NCBI GenBank assembly: GCA_011773985.1
Contig: WVWN01000053.1
Coordinates: 79,085-143,084, forward strand
Origin: Candidatus Zixiibacteriota bacterium
GTDB taxonomy: Bacteria; RBG-13-66-14; B26-G2; WVWN01
DNA: 64,000 nucleotides
Reading direction: 5' to 3'
A program made the position numbers and the translations under genes. The notes under the pieces are model-generated. The model had not been told where the DNA came from, made no database searches, and saw only the letters and a list, made by a program, of their open reading frames with translations. Within the stretch, counting starts at the first letter, position 1. Every line of letters starts with the position of its first letter. Shown here one piece after another: positions 26,718 through 34,903 of this stretch.

Positions 26718-26912
26718 ATGAAACGTAAATACGTAAAACCGACCGTCGCGAGCGAGCGCGTCTTCTCGTTGGCGGCGCAAGCCTGCGACGTCGAATATTA
26801 TGCCCCCGGCTGGTGCCAAGACGAACTAATCTACGAAACATGTCGAAGTCCGTGGAAGGTGGAAAACGTATTTTGTGGCGAGATAGTGTACCCGCTGAAA
26901 GAGAGGACCTGA
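26718..26912 (+). CDS. Candidate RiPP precursor peptide, four cysteines
   Basis: This 64-residue peptide has a basic N-terminus (MKRKYVKPTVASERVF) that looks like a leader. The stretch SLAAQACDVEYYAPGWC then opens a possible core, with Cys23, Cys33, Cys42 and Cys53 and many aromatic residues. AAGGA lies 9 nt before the ATG. It is flanked by the HPr-kinase-like gene (16 bp away) and by pqqD and radical SAM genes, which is the expected context of a ribosomally made, modified peptide. No export signal is present. Leader/core boundary and modification are inferences. Confidence 0.65.
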   Translation: MKRKYVKPTVASERVFSLAAQACDVEYYAPGWCQDELIYETCRSPWKVENVFCGEIVYPLKERT

Positions 26913-27086
26913 TATCAACGGGAACGCGAACGGGGCCGGCCTTTAAAACTTGGGCGAGTAGCGAACAGTAGGCGTTATAATACTGGGGGAACTGCGACGC
27001 CAATAACGTGAAACGCGCTGTCACGCGAAAAAGTAGTATGCGTGGGGAAGCGCTAAAGTAAAAGTAAAAAAACCCGGAACGCCGAC

Positions 27087-27356
27087 ATGGCCTATCGTTT
27101 AAAGAAGAAGGAAATAGCCTACCGTAAGATCGGCGACGAGTACTTCGTCCTGACGCCCGACGACAACATGCTCCATAATGTGAAGGGCGCGGGCGTCCGG
27201 ATTATGGAGCTCCTCGACGACGGCAAAGACGAGGACGGCATCCTGCAAGTCCTGTTGGAAGAATACGACGCGCCCGCGGCGGAGGTAGAGGCGGACCTGG
27301 CGTCGCTCCTGGCCGAACTTGCGGAAAAAGGGATCGTCGCCCGAAACGACGGCTGA
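27087..27356 (+). CDS. PqqD-family peptide-recognition protein
   Basis: An 89-residue protein with the PqqD/RRE winged-helix pattern: an early beta hairpin (EYFVLTPDDNMLHNVKGAG), then IMELLDDGKDEDGILQVLLE and ELAEKGIV at the end. This fold binds leader peptides and presents them to the modifying enzyme. It precedes the radical SAM gene by 53 bp. The 174-bp gap before it has a TATAAT at 26976-26981 but no -35 box at proper spacing. Confidence 0.85.
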   Translation: MAYRLKKKEIAYRKIGDEYFVLTPDDNMLHNVKGAGVRIMELLDDGKDEDGILQVLLEEYDAPAAEVEADLASLLAELAEKGIVARNDG

Positions 27357-27409
27357 GGATAACCGCGCGAAGACAGCCGAGGGCGCGAGCCGTCGGCGTT
27401 TTTTCTAAC

Positions 27410-28480
27410 GTGAGCCCGCAAGAAGAAATCTACCGGCACCTCATCTACGCTACCGCGGCCCGGCGAATACCGGTCCTCGTAATGTGCAACCTCACGTACC
27501 GCTGTCCCCTTTGCTGCAAGCACTGTTTCGCGGAGGACCCCGAGCCGGGCGGCGAGGAGCTGAGCCTCGCCGAATACGCGTCGCTTTTCGACCGGCTCGT
27601 CGCGATGAATACGTTTTTCCTGACCTTCTCGGGCGGCGAACCGCTGGCCCGGGCCGACTTCCTCGACATTATGGCCGCGGCGCGCGAGCGCCACTTCGCC
27701 GTCCGCATCTTTACGGGGGGCTCGTTAATCGACGAGCGGCTGGCCGCGGAGATAGCCTCCCTACACCCCTCCGGCGTCGAGATTTCGCTCCACGCCGCGA
27801 CGCCCGAGCTCCACGACGACTTCGTGGGCCGGAAGGGGACGTGGGAAAAAGCCGTCGCCGCGGCGCGGCGCCTGCGGGAACTCGGCACGAGCGTCGTGCT
27901 GAAGATGAACCTGATGAACTTCAATTACACGGAAATGAAAGAAGTGTACGAGTTGTCCCGGTCGCTCGGCGGCGCGTTCCGCTATTCGCCGTGCATCTCC
28001 GTCACCAACAAGGGGGGGACGGCGCCGGCGCGGTTGCGGATGACGGACGAACAACTGCGGGATTATTTTCGGACGTTAAAGGACTGGGTCGTGGCCTTTT
28101 CGCGCGATGGCGACGCCTGCGACGAGGAAATCGGGCCGCCCGTCCGTTTCAACAAGCGCGCGCTGAGCTGTCTCGCCGGGGCCAACAACTGCTCCATCGA
28201 CCCCTACGGGACCGTTTGGCCTTGCGTGTCGCTCCCCTTCGACCTGGGCAATATACGCGAAAAGCCGTTCGCCGAGATATGGGGCGGCGAGGAGGCCGAG
28301 CGCTTCCGCGCCCTCTCGGATGTTATCGCCGAGGAATGCGCGAACTGCGACCTCGACCGCTACTGCTCCCGCTGCCCGGCGTTCTCGATGTTGGAGGAAG
28401 GCGACATCCGAAAGGCCTCGAGAGAATACTGCCGCTTCGCCCGGGCGGCGAAAGAGGTCCTCCGCCGCCCCCTCCGGTAA
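27410..28480 (+). CDS. Radical SAM/SPASM peptide-modifying enzyme (PqqE-like)
   Basis: The 356-residue enzyme has the radical SAM cluster motif C32-x3-C36-x2-C39 (CPLCCKHC). A GGEP motif (SGGEPLAR) follows for S-adenosylmethionine. A C-terminal SPASM region for two more [4Fe-4S] clusters has CLAGANNCSIDPYG...C and CANCDLDRYCSRC. Such enzymes form C-C, C-O or thioether bonds in peptides, with PqqD as carrier; the neighbouring precursor supplies Cys and aromatic residues. The start is GTG 27410 with no clear ribosome site, so translation may depend on pqqD upstream. It ends before the strong terminator at 28503-28526. Confidence 0.88.
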   Translation: MSPQEEIYRHLIYATAARRIPVLVMCNLTYRCPLCCKHCFAEDPEPGGEELSLAEYASLFDRLVAMNTFFLTFSGGEPLARADFLDIMAAARERHFAVRIFTGGSLIDERLAAEIASLHPSGVEISLHAATPELHDDFVGRKGTWEKAVAAARRLRELGTSVVLKMNLMNFNYTEMKEVYELSRSLGGAFRYSPCISVTNKGGTAPARLRMTDEQLRDYFRTLKDWVVAFSRDGDACDEEIGPPVRFNKRALSCLAGANNCSIDPYGTVWPCVSLPFDLGNIREKPFAEIWGGEEAERFRALSDVIAEECANCDLDRYCSRCPAFSMLEEGDIRKASREYCRFARAAKEVLRRPLR

Positions 28481-28502
28481 ACGGTGACGGCCCACGACTT
28501 AG

Positions 28503-28526
28503 AAGGCCCGGCTCGAGCCGGGCCTT
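28503..28526. terminator. Bidirectional terminator
   Basis: A perfect 24-base inverted repeat AAGGCCCGGCTC/GAGCCGGGCCTT lies between the convergent radical SAM (+) and MATE (-) genes. The T-tracts are short. Confidence 0.75.
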
Positions 28527-28558
28527 AAATTTCAGCAATCCCCGCGCCGCCGCGAGCC

Positions 28559-29914
28559 TTAAAGTTTTCTATGCTTCCAGATGCCGGTCCTGAATACGGC
28601 GTACATAATGGAGCCCTCGAGAACCGTCGGGATCGTAACTGCCCAGTATACGCCCGCCACCCCCATCCCGAGGACCTTCGTAAATACGTAAGCCAACGGT
28701 ATCCTTACCCCCAACAACACCACCGCCGTCACGACCAACGGCGGCACCGAAACGCCCGCCCCGCTCATCGACCGCGAGAGGACCATACCCAACGGTACGA
28801 ATATAAAGGCGGGCGCGCAGATATAAATGTAAAGCGCCCCCAGCTCGACCACCCGGGGCGTATCGTCGAATATCGCCACCCACCGCGGCGCGAACGCCAA
28901 GAGCGCCACTATCATCAGCGCGGCGACCGCGGCGTAAATCCCGACCGACGCCATCGCCGTCCGCTCGGCCCGTTCTTGCTTACCCGCGCCCAGGTTCTGC
29001 CCCACCAATATCGCCGCCGACATCGCGAGCGCGAAGCCGGGCATCAAAATCAGACCCGTCAACTGGCCGCCGACGCCGTAGGCCGCGATAGCCGCGGTCC
29101 CGGCCAGAGCCACGAAACCCACGAGGACCATCGCCGCCGCCGCCCGGATCAACATCTGCGCGCTCGCGGGGACGCCGATCGTCAAGATCTGCCCCGCCAT
29201 CCTGCCGCTTAAATTCGCGGGCACTAACGCCCGCCACGGCAGGTGCCGGCGCGTAAACACGGCCGCGGCCGCCGCCAATCCGACCGCGTACGCCAGGACC
29301 GTCGCCAGCGCCGCACCCCGCACCCCCAACGCCGGCGCCGGCCCCAACCCGAAAATAAACACCGGGTCCAGGAGGATGTTGAGCGTCACGGCCCCGGCGA
29401 CGATAACGGTCGGCGTAACGGAGTCCCCCAGGCCGCGCAACATGGCGTTGATCATTACCATAAAGACGAACGCGAACCCGCCGAAGAAGAATATGGTAAT
29501 GTAGCCGTACGCCAGGTCGACGACGTCCGCCTCGGCGCCGAGCAACCGCAACAACGGCCTTCCCGCGAGCGGCCCGCCTACCGCCATAAGAAACGCGGCG
29601 GCCGCGGCCGTCGCCAACGTCGTCGTCATAGCCCGCCGCAAACTCGCCTCGTCGCGCGCGCCGTGGAACCGCGTAACCAACGCCTGCGAGCCGATAGCGA
29701 CCCCTACGATCGCCGTCCACACCAACCAGATCGTCAGGTTGGCGACGGAGACCGCGGCGATGGCTGCCGTTCCCAGCCGGCTCACGAAGTACATATCGGC
29801 GATGTTGAACGCGCTCTGGAGTAAGTTCCCCGCGACCGTCGGGACGGCGAGCCAAAGGATCGGTTTGATCAAAGAACCCGAGGTCAGGTCGGCGCTGCGA
29901 TACCGTTCAAACAT
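28559..29914 (-). CDS. MATE family efflux transporter
   Basis: The 451-residue membrane protein has about twelve hydrophobic segments in two similar halves. Typical MATE sequences are PILWLAVPTVAGNLLQSAF near the N-terminus, SQALVTRFHGA, and AAILVGQNLGAGKQERA in the second half. MATE proteins export drugs or metabolites in exchange for Na+ or H+. It is transcribed toward the RiPP-like cluster, not with it. A role in exporting a modified peptide cannot be excluded, but orientation argues against it. Confidence 0.92.
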   Translation of the reverse strand: MFERYRSADLTSGSLIKPILWLAVPTVAGNLLQSAFNIADMYFVSRLGTAAIAAVSVANLTIWLVWTAIVGVAIGSQALVTRFHGARDEASLRRAMTTTLATAAAAAFLMAVGGPLAGRPLLRLLGAEADVVDLAYGYITIFFFGGFAFVFMVMINAMLRGLGDSVTPTVIVAGAVTLNILLDPVFIFGLGPAPALGVRGAALATVLAYAVGLAAAAAVFTRRHLPWRALVPANLSGRMAGQILTIGVPASAQMLIRAAAAMVLVGFVALAGTAAIAAYGVGGQLTGLILMPGFALAMSAAILVGQNLGAGKQERAERTAMASVGIYAAVAALMIVALLAFAPRWVAIFDDTPRVVELGALYIYICAPAFIFVPLGMVLSRSMSGAGVSVPPLVVTAVVLLGVRIPLAYVFTKVLGMGVAGVYWAVTIPTVLEGSIMYAVFRTGIWKHRKL

Positions 29915-29935
29915 CTAAAGCATTCTTTGGCGTAT

Positions 29936-29962
29936 GAGATAAACTGCCGCCGACGCGGCAGT
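29936..29962 (-). terminator. Terminator after the barrel gene
   Basis: Stem ACTGCCGC/GCGGCAGT with a 4-base loop, followed on the minus strand by TTTATCT. It closes the long operon that ends at 30005. Confidence 0.55.
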
Positions 29963-30004
29963 CTGAGCCATGGGGCACCGCCTCGAAAGCGATCGAAGTG
30001 CCGT

Positions 30005-30823
30005 TTACAGCCAAAGGCTCGGGCCGGCGGCGAAGGTCAGGCCGTTCACGAACGAGTCGCCCAGGTCCAGGTCGTAGCGAACCTCGACCTCCGCGCCCAG
30101 CCGCCGTAGCAATTGGAGCGAACTCTTGGCGCTGACGTAGAAGCTCGAGCCGCTGCCCGGGAGTTCGTCTTCCGGGATGTATACGTAGTTCCAGTGCGGC
30201 GCCGTCGGCGGGTCGTCGCCTTCCGGAGTGTCGACCTTGGTCCCGGTCAATATGTAGGATTTATATTGGTACCCGAACGTAACGAGCGCGAACGACCTGT
30301 TCAGGTCGAACTCGATTACCGCGCCTACGTCCGGGCCGAAGCCGTTGGCGATGACGCCGTTTTCCATGTTCCCGGCCTTGGTCCAGCCGCCGCGCCAGAA
30401 GCCGCCGAAGTACAGCTTGAGCATCTTATCCTCGAAATAACCGCGGTTGAGAACGTATCCGCCCGTCGCGGTAAGCGAGGCGTTGTTAACCTGGCGCGTT
30501 TCCGCCATCGAATCGATCTTGTGGCGGTTCCACAGCGTCTCGAAAGACGCCTGCCAGCTATCACCCTTCAAACCGAAGCCGAACGGCGACGCCGCGAAAT
30601 CGGTGCTCGATAGCTCCACCTCCTGCCACGGGTCGACCGGGGGCGGCTTGCCATAATCGTAATAACCCACGAGCTTCTCGTAAATTTTACTCTCGCCCGA
30701 GTCGTACTTCCCGGCGAATACGCCCACCAGGCCGTAAATGTACGCCGCGGTATCGGCGGCGAAAGCCCCCGCCGCGCAGACGAGGAGGGAAACCACCGCC
30801 GCGGTTAACGAACGTCTAAACAT
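30005..30823 (-). CDS. Probable outer-membrane beta-barrel protein
   Basis: The 272-residue product has a clear signal peptide (FRRSLTAAVVSLLVCAAGAFA) followed by alternating polar/aromatic strands such as YFGGFWRGGWT and SFALVTFGYQYKSYIL. It ends in GLTFAAGPSLWL, a terminal strand resembling those recognised by the Bam complex. No enzymatic motif is seen. The start is ATG 30823; a GTG 30 bp upstream would spoil the signal peptide. It follows tlyA by 39 bp and is the last gene of its operon. Family not recognised. Confidence 0.65.
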   Translation of the reverse strand: MFRRSLTAAVVSLLVCAAGAFAADTAAYIYGLVGVFAGKYDSGESKIYEKLVGYYDYGKPPPVDPWQEVELSSTDFAASPFGFGLKGDSWQASFETLWNRHKIDSMAETRQVNNASLTATGGYVLNRGYFEDKMLKLYFGGFWRGGWTKAGNMENGVIANGFGPDVGAVIEFDLNRSFALVTFGYQYKSYILTGTKVDTPEGDDPPTAPHWNYVYIPEDELPGSGSSFYVSAKSSLQLLRRLGAEVEVRYDLDLGDSFVNGLTFAAGPSLWL

Positions 30824-30862
30824 AAAAATACCGCCTTCAGAAACGCGTTGCACCGGTTTGCG

Positions 30863-31651
30863 TTAAGGTTCTTCCGAGGTTACGACGGCCGCTATCTCGG
30901 CCTTGAGGTCGCGACCCTCGGCGCCCCGTACCCCGCGCAGGAAGAATTCGCGGTTGCCGGCCGGCCCTTCCAACGGCGAAGCCGCGAGCGCGACCGCGGC
31001 TAACCCGATCTCGTCGAATAATTTAACCGCCTTCGTCAGGACGTCCTTATGCACTTCCGCGTCGCGCACGACGCCGCCCCGGCCCACCTGGTCCCGGCGC
31101 GCCTCGAATTGCGGCTTCACCAAAGCGATTACCTCTTCCAACACGGCCAACGTAGCCACGAGGGGCCGGAGGACCTTGCTTATACTAATGAAAGAGACGT
31201 CCACGACCAGTACCGACGGCGCCGGCTCGAGCACGCCGCCGTCGAAGCGGCGGGCGTTAACCTTCTCCCATATGGTCACGCGCGGGTCGTTCCGTAGCGA
31301 CCAGGCCAGCAAGCCGCGACCCACGTCGAGCGCGTGTACGTGCGCCGCTCCTCGGGCGAGCAGGCAGGAAGTAAAGCCGCCGCTCGAGGCCCCCACGTCG
31401 AGGCATACTTCTCCCGCCACGTCGACGCCGAAACGGTCCAACGCGAAAGCGAGCTTATCGCCGCCGCGGGACGCGTATCGTGGCCGCGCCGCGACGACGA
31501 CGTCGGCGCTTTCGCCCACGGCCGCGCCGGCCTTAAACTCGAGCCGGCCGTCGACCGCCACCTTACCCGCCATAATAAGAGCGGCCGCCCGCGCTTGCGA
31601 CGGGGCCAGGCCGCGCGCCACCAATATCTCGTCGAGCCTACGCTTCCTCAA
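30863..31651 (-). CDS. tlyA: TlyA-family rRNA 2'-O-methyltransferase
   Basis: The 262 residues combine an N-terminal S4 RNA-binding domain (RLDEILVARGLAPSQARAAA) with an FtsJ-like methyltransferase. The latter has SAM site LDVGASSGGFTSCLL and the later motif VVDVSFISISKVL, including the usual KPQFEA. TlyA proteins methylate cytidines of 16S and/or 23S rRNA. dxs next door (9 bp upstream) is a very common neighbour in bacteria. Confidence 0.93.
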   Translation of the reverse strand: MRKRRLDEILVARGLAPSQARAAALIMAGKVAVDGRLEFKAGAAVGESADVVVAARPRYASRGGDKLAFALDRFGVDVAGEVCLDVGASSGGFTSCLLARGAAHVHALDVGRGLLAWSLRNDPRVTIWEKVNARRFDGGVLEPAPSVLVVDVSFISISKVLRPLVATLAVLEEVIALVKPQFEARRDQVGRGGVVRDAEVHKDVLTKAVKLFDEIGLAAVALAASPLEGPAGNREFFLRGVRGAEGRDLKAEIAAVVTSEEP

Positions 31652-31660
31652 TCGCCCCCC

Positions 31661-33544
31661 TTACTTTCGTCCTATCAGGACCGATGCCGCCGCCGCTATC
31701 CCCACGGCGTTCAAATCATACTTATCCAACAATTGTTGGGGCGTTCCGTGTTCTACGTACTCGTCGGGATAACCGAGCCGCTTCAACTTAACGTCTGCGG
31801 CGCCGCGGTCGGCGAGCATCTCCGCGACCGCGGAACCGAACCCGCCCGCGAGGCAACCGTCCTCCGCGGTAACGACGGCGCCGCACCGCCGGCCCCACTC
31901 GAGTATCAAGTCCTCGTCCAAGGGCTTTACGAAGCGCGCGTTGACTGCCGCGGCGTCAACGCCCTCCTTCGACAATAGTTCGGCCGCCTCGAGCGCCGGA
32001 TGAACGAGGCGCCCCACCGGGAGCAACAGCACGTCTTCGCCCTCGCGGAGCAATTCCGCCTTGCCCGGTTCGATCTTGCGCCACTCGCCGCTGGAGCCGG
32101 CGCCGACGGCCGTGCCCCGCGGGTACCGGACGGACCAGGGGCCGACGTCGTAGTAAACGGCGCTGTATAAAAGTTGTCTGAGTTCTTCCTCGTCCTTGGC
32201 GGCGCTGACGACGACGTTGGGTAAATGTCGCATATAAGCCAAATCGAAGGTGCCGTGATGGGTGGGGCCGTCGTCGCCCACGACGCCGCCCCGGTCGAGC
32301 GCGAACGTCACGGGCAACCTCTGCAGGCAGATGTCGTGGTTGAGTTGGTCGTAGGCGCGCTGCAAGAACGTTGAATAAATCGCGCATACCGGCCTCGCCC
32401 CCTCGCAGGCCAAACCGGCCGCGAGGAGGACCGCCGTCTGCTCGGCGATGCCGACGTCGAAGAAGCGATCCGGGAATCGCTCGCGGAAAAGGCTCAAGCC
32501 CGTCCCGTCGGGCATCGCCGCAGTGATAGCGAAGATACTCTCGTCTTCCGCGGCGAGTTCCACAAGCGTTTCCGCAAACACCCGCGTATAAGGTTTGGCC
32601 TCCGACCCCTTCCGGGGTTTACCGGTGGGGACGTCGAAGGGGGGAGGGCCGTGGTAAGTCGTGGCGTCGTTCTCCGCGGGCGTGTACCCTTTACCCTTTT
32701 GCGTCATGACGTGAAGGAGCACCGGCCCATTAAGCTTCTTTACGCCCTCGAGCGTACGGATGAGCGCGGGAATGTCGTGTCCCTTCACGGGGCCGACGTA
32801 GCGGAAACCCAACTGCTCGAACAACATACCCGGCGTCAAGAGGTTCTTTATCGATTCCTCGAGCCTTCGCGCCGCGCCGAAGAGAGGCTTGCCCCAAGCG
32901 GGAATCGACTTCACAAGCTCCTGCATGTCGGAACGGAACTTGTCGTACGGCGGAAACGTTATTACGCGCGCGAGGTAGTCCGCGATCGCACCCACGGAAG
33001 GCGATATAGACATCTCGTTATCGTTCAGGATAACGATGAGGTCGGTGTCTTCTCGGTGGCCAGCTACGTTTAACCCCTCGAGCGCGCAACCGCCCGAGAG
33101 CGCGCCGTCGCCTACCACCGCGACCACGTGAAAGTCCTCGCCTTTCCGGTCGCGGGCTACGGCCATCCCCAGCGCCGAGGAGATCGACGTTGACGCGTGG
33201 CCCGCGCCGTACGCGTCATATTCGCACTCGGAGCGCTTGGGAAAACCCGAAATGCCGCCGAGCTGCCGGAGGGTGCGGAAGCGCTCCCGGCGGCCGGTCA
33301 AAATTTTGTGGGCGTAGGCCTGGTGCCCGACGTCCCAGATTATCTTATCGCGCGGCGCGTCGAAGACGTAGTGAAGCGCGACAGTTAACTCGACGACGCC
33401 CAGACTCGGCGCCAGATGCCCGCCCGTTTTAGAGACGTGCTCGATTATGAACGCCCGCAACTCGCCCCCGAGCTGCTCGAGCTCGGCCAACGTCAATCCT
33501 TTCACGTCCGCGGGCGAATTGATACGGGGTAGGATTTCCGTCAT
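31661..33544 (-). CDS. dxs: 1-deoxy-D-xylulose-5-phosphate synthase
   Basis: First enzyme of the methylerythritol phosphate route to isoprenoids; condenses pyruvate and glyceraldehyde 3-phosphate using thiamine diphosphate. The 627-residue length is standard. Visible motifs are GHQAYAHKILTGR, the GDGALSGG...NDNEMSIS cofactor site and DRGGVVGDDGPTHHG. ATG 33544 is preferred over TTG 33559 because GGAAGG lies just before it. A GC-rich hairpin near 33572-33587 lies in the 43-bp gap to the prenyl synthase gene, with no T-run. Confidence 0.96.
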   Translation of the reverse strand: MTEILPRINSPADVKGLTLAELEQLGGELRAFIIEHVSKTGGHLAPSLGVVELTVALHYVFDAPRDKIIWDVGHQAYAHKILTGRRERFRTLRQLGGISGFPKRSECEYDAYGAGHASTSISSALGMAVARDRKGEDFHVVAVVGDGALSGGCALEGLNVAGHREDTDLIVILNDNEMSISPSVGAIADYLARVITFPPYDKFRSDMQELVKSIPAWGKPLFGAARRLEESIKNLLTPGMLFEQLGFRYVGPVKGHDIPALIRTLEGVKKLNGPVLLHVMTQKGKGYTPAENDATTYHGPPPFDVPTGKPRKGSEAKPYTRVFAETLVELAAEDESIFAITAAMPDGTGLSLFRERFPDRFFDVGIAEQTAVLLAAGLACEGARPVCAIYSTFLQRAYDQLNHDICLQRLPVTFALDRGGVVGDDGPTHHGTFDLAYMRHLPNVVVSAAKDEEELRQLLYSAVYYDVGPWSVRYPRGTAVGAGSSGEWRKIEPGKAELLREGEDVLLLPVGRLVHPALEAAELLSKEGVDAAAVNARFVKPLDEDLILEWGRRCGAVVTAEDGCLAGGFGSAVAEMLADRGAADVKLKRLGYPDEYVEHGTPQQLLDKYDLNAVGIAAAASVLIGRK

Positions 33545-33587
33545 TCTCGGCCCTTCCAAAGAGGAGCCCCGACGCCGGGGCGCCCCC

Positions 33588-34667
33588 TCAATATGTCCTG
33601 GCTAGTAAAAACTCGGCCCAAGCGGCGAGTATGTCGCGGTATTTGCCCGCCGCCGCGGCCTCGAGTTTCCCCAAGGCCCGTTCGTGATACCAGCGCGCCC
33701 GTTGGCGAGCGAAGGAAACGCCACCGAGCGCCGTTAACCTCTCCTTCAAAATCTCAACCTCGCCGCCCGACGCGTCCCTACGCCCGAGCGTCGCCGAGAA
33801 CAACTCCCTCTCCTCGGCCGAGGCGTTACGGTACGCGCCCAGAACGACCGCGGTCCGCTTGCCCTCGCGAATGTCGGAGGCGGCCGCCTTCCCGGTCTTG
33901 CCCTCGTCCGCGAAATAGGCCAAGGTGTCGTCGACGTGCTGGAACGCCGTCCCGCAAAGACGCGCGAAAACGGCGAGCCTCTCAACGGTTTCGGGGGGTG
34001 CGCCGCCGACCGTCGCACCCGCGCGGGCGCACCATTCGTAAAGGGCGCCCGTCTTTTTTTCCACCATCGTTTCGACCGCTTCGACCGTAACTTCCGCCAG
34101 CGGCGCCCGGCTCAGCTGGACGTCTTCGGCCTCGCCGGCCAATATGGCCGGGACCGTCGCCCCCGCGAGCTCGGCCGCCAAGCGCCATGCCGTCTCGGGC
34201 GCGGTTACGCCGTTCCCGGGGAGACGCGAAAGCAGATGCGCCGCCCAGCACGGGCCCATATCCCCTGCCAACACGGCTAAGGCCAGGCCGTAGTGGCTTG
34301 CCTCGTCACCTTCGAGGCCAAGCTCGGCTCGGCCCCGCGCCGTAAGGTCCGCGTGCACGGTGGGGCCGCCGCGCCGCAGCTCGTCGCGGTCGATGATGTC
34401 GTCGTGTACGAGGGTCCAATTATGCGTAACCTCGGCCGCGGCCGCCGCGGCCAGGGCCCAATCCTCCTGGCCACCCGCGGCCCCGCAACAGAGAAGTACC
34501 GCCGCGGGCCTGAGTCCTTTACCGCCCCGGCTGAGGTACGCGGCCGTCGCCTCGCGCAGGTGCCGCGGCCCCACCGACGCCAAAAAGGCATCCGCGGCGA
34601 GGTAGTCGCGCACCCGACGCGCCCGTTCATTTATTAACTCCGTTACGTCGTCGGAACCCGTAGCCAT
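33588..34667 (-). CDS. Polyprenyl diphosphate synthase
   Basis: A 359-residue trans-isoprenyl diphosphate synthase. The first aspartate-rich motif is D89-D90-x2-D93 (HDDIIDRDE), preceded by GGKGLRP, which binds isopentenyl diphosphate. The second motif reads DDTLA, so its last aspartate is replaced by alanine, while the following GKAAASDIREGKRT is intact. Product chain length (C10-C20 or longer) cannot be read. ATG 34667 overlaps the xseB stop (ATGA). The xseA-xseB-synthase-dxs-tlyA order is common in bacteria. Confidence 0.9.
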   Translation of the reverse strand: MATGSDDVTELINERARRVRDYLAADAFLASVGPRHLREATAAYLSRGGKGLRPAAVLLCCGAAGGQEDWALAAAAAAEVTHNWTLVHDDIIDRDELRRGGPTVHADLTARGRAELGLEGDEASHYGLALAVLAGDMGPCWAAHLLSRLPGNGVTAPETAWRLAAELAGATVPAILAGEAEDVQLSRAPLAEVTVEAVETMVEKKTGALYEWCARAGATVGGAPPETVERLAVFARLCGTAFQHVDDTLAYFADEGKTGKAAASDIREGKRTAVVLGAYRNASAEERELFSATLGRRDASGGEVEILKERLTALGGVSFARQRARWYHERALGKLEAAAAGKYRDILAAWAEFLLARTY

Positions 34668-34903
34668 CAACTCGCGTCGTCCCAATCGTCAACGTTGAGC
34701 TCGCCTCGTTCGTCTCGCGACAAGCTCTTGACCCTCGTCTCCGCCTCGTCCAGCGTCTTCTCAAGTCGTCTCGTTACTCCCACGCCCTCCTCGTAGAGCG
34801 CCAACATTTCGTCGAGCGTCTCCGGCCCGTCCTCCAATAAATTTACTATCTCCGTCAGGCGCGCGAGGTCTTCTTCGAAAGTCGGCTTAGCTTTCTTGGG
34901 CAA
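34667..34903 (-). CDS. xseB: Exodeoxyribonuclease VII small subunit
   Basis: A 78-residue helical protein with the XseB core FEEDLARLTEIVNLLEDG and LDEMLALYEEGVGV. It binds XseA to form the single-strand-specific exonuclease VII. It overlaps xseA by 17 bp and the prenyl synthase gene by 1 base (shared A of ATGA). Confidence 0.93.
   Translation of the reverse strand: MPKKAKPTFEEDLARLTEIVNLLEDGPETLDEMLALYEEGVGVTRRLEKTLDEAETRVKSLSRDERGELNVDDWDDAS

Noticed and set aside
26976..26981. TATAAT in the gap before pqqD as a separate promoter
   Set aside because: The only -35-like sequence (TTGGGC) is 20 bp away, too far for a normal sigma70 promoter.
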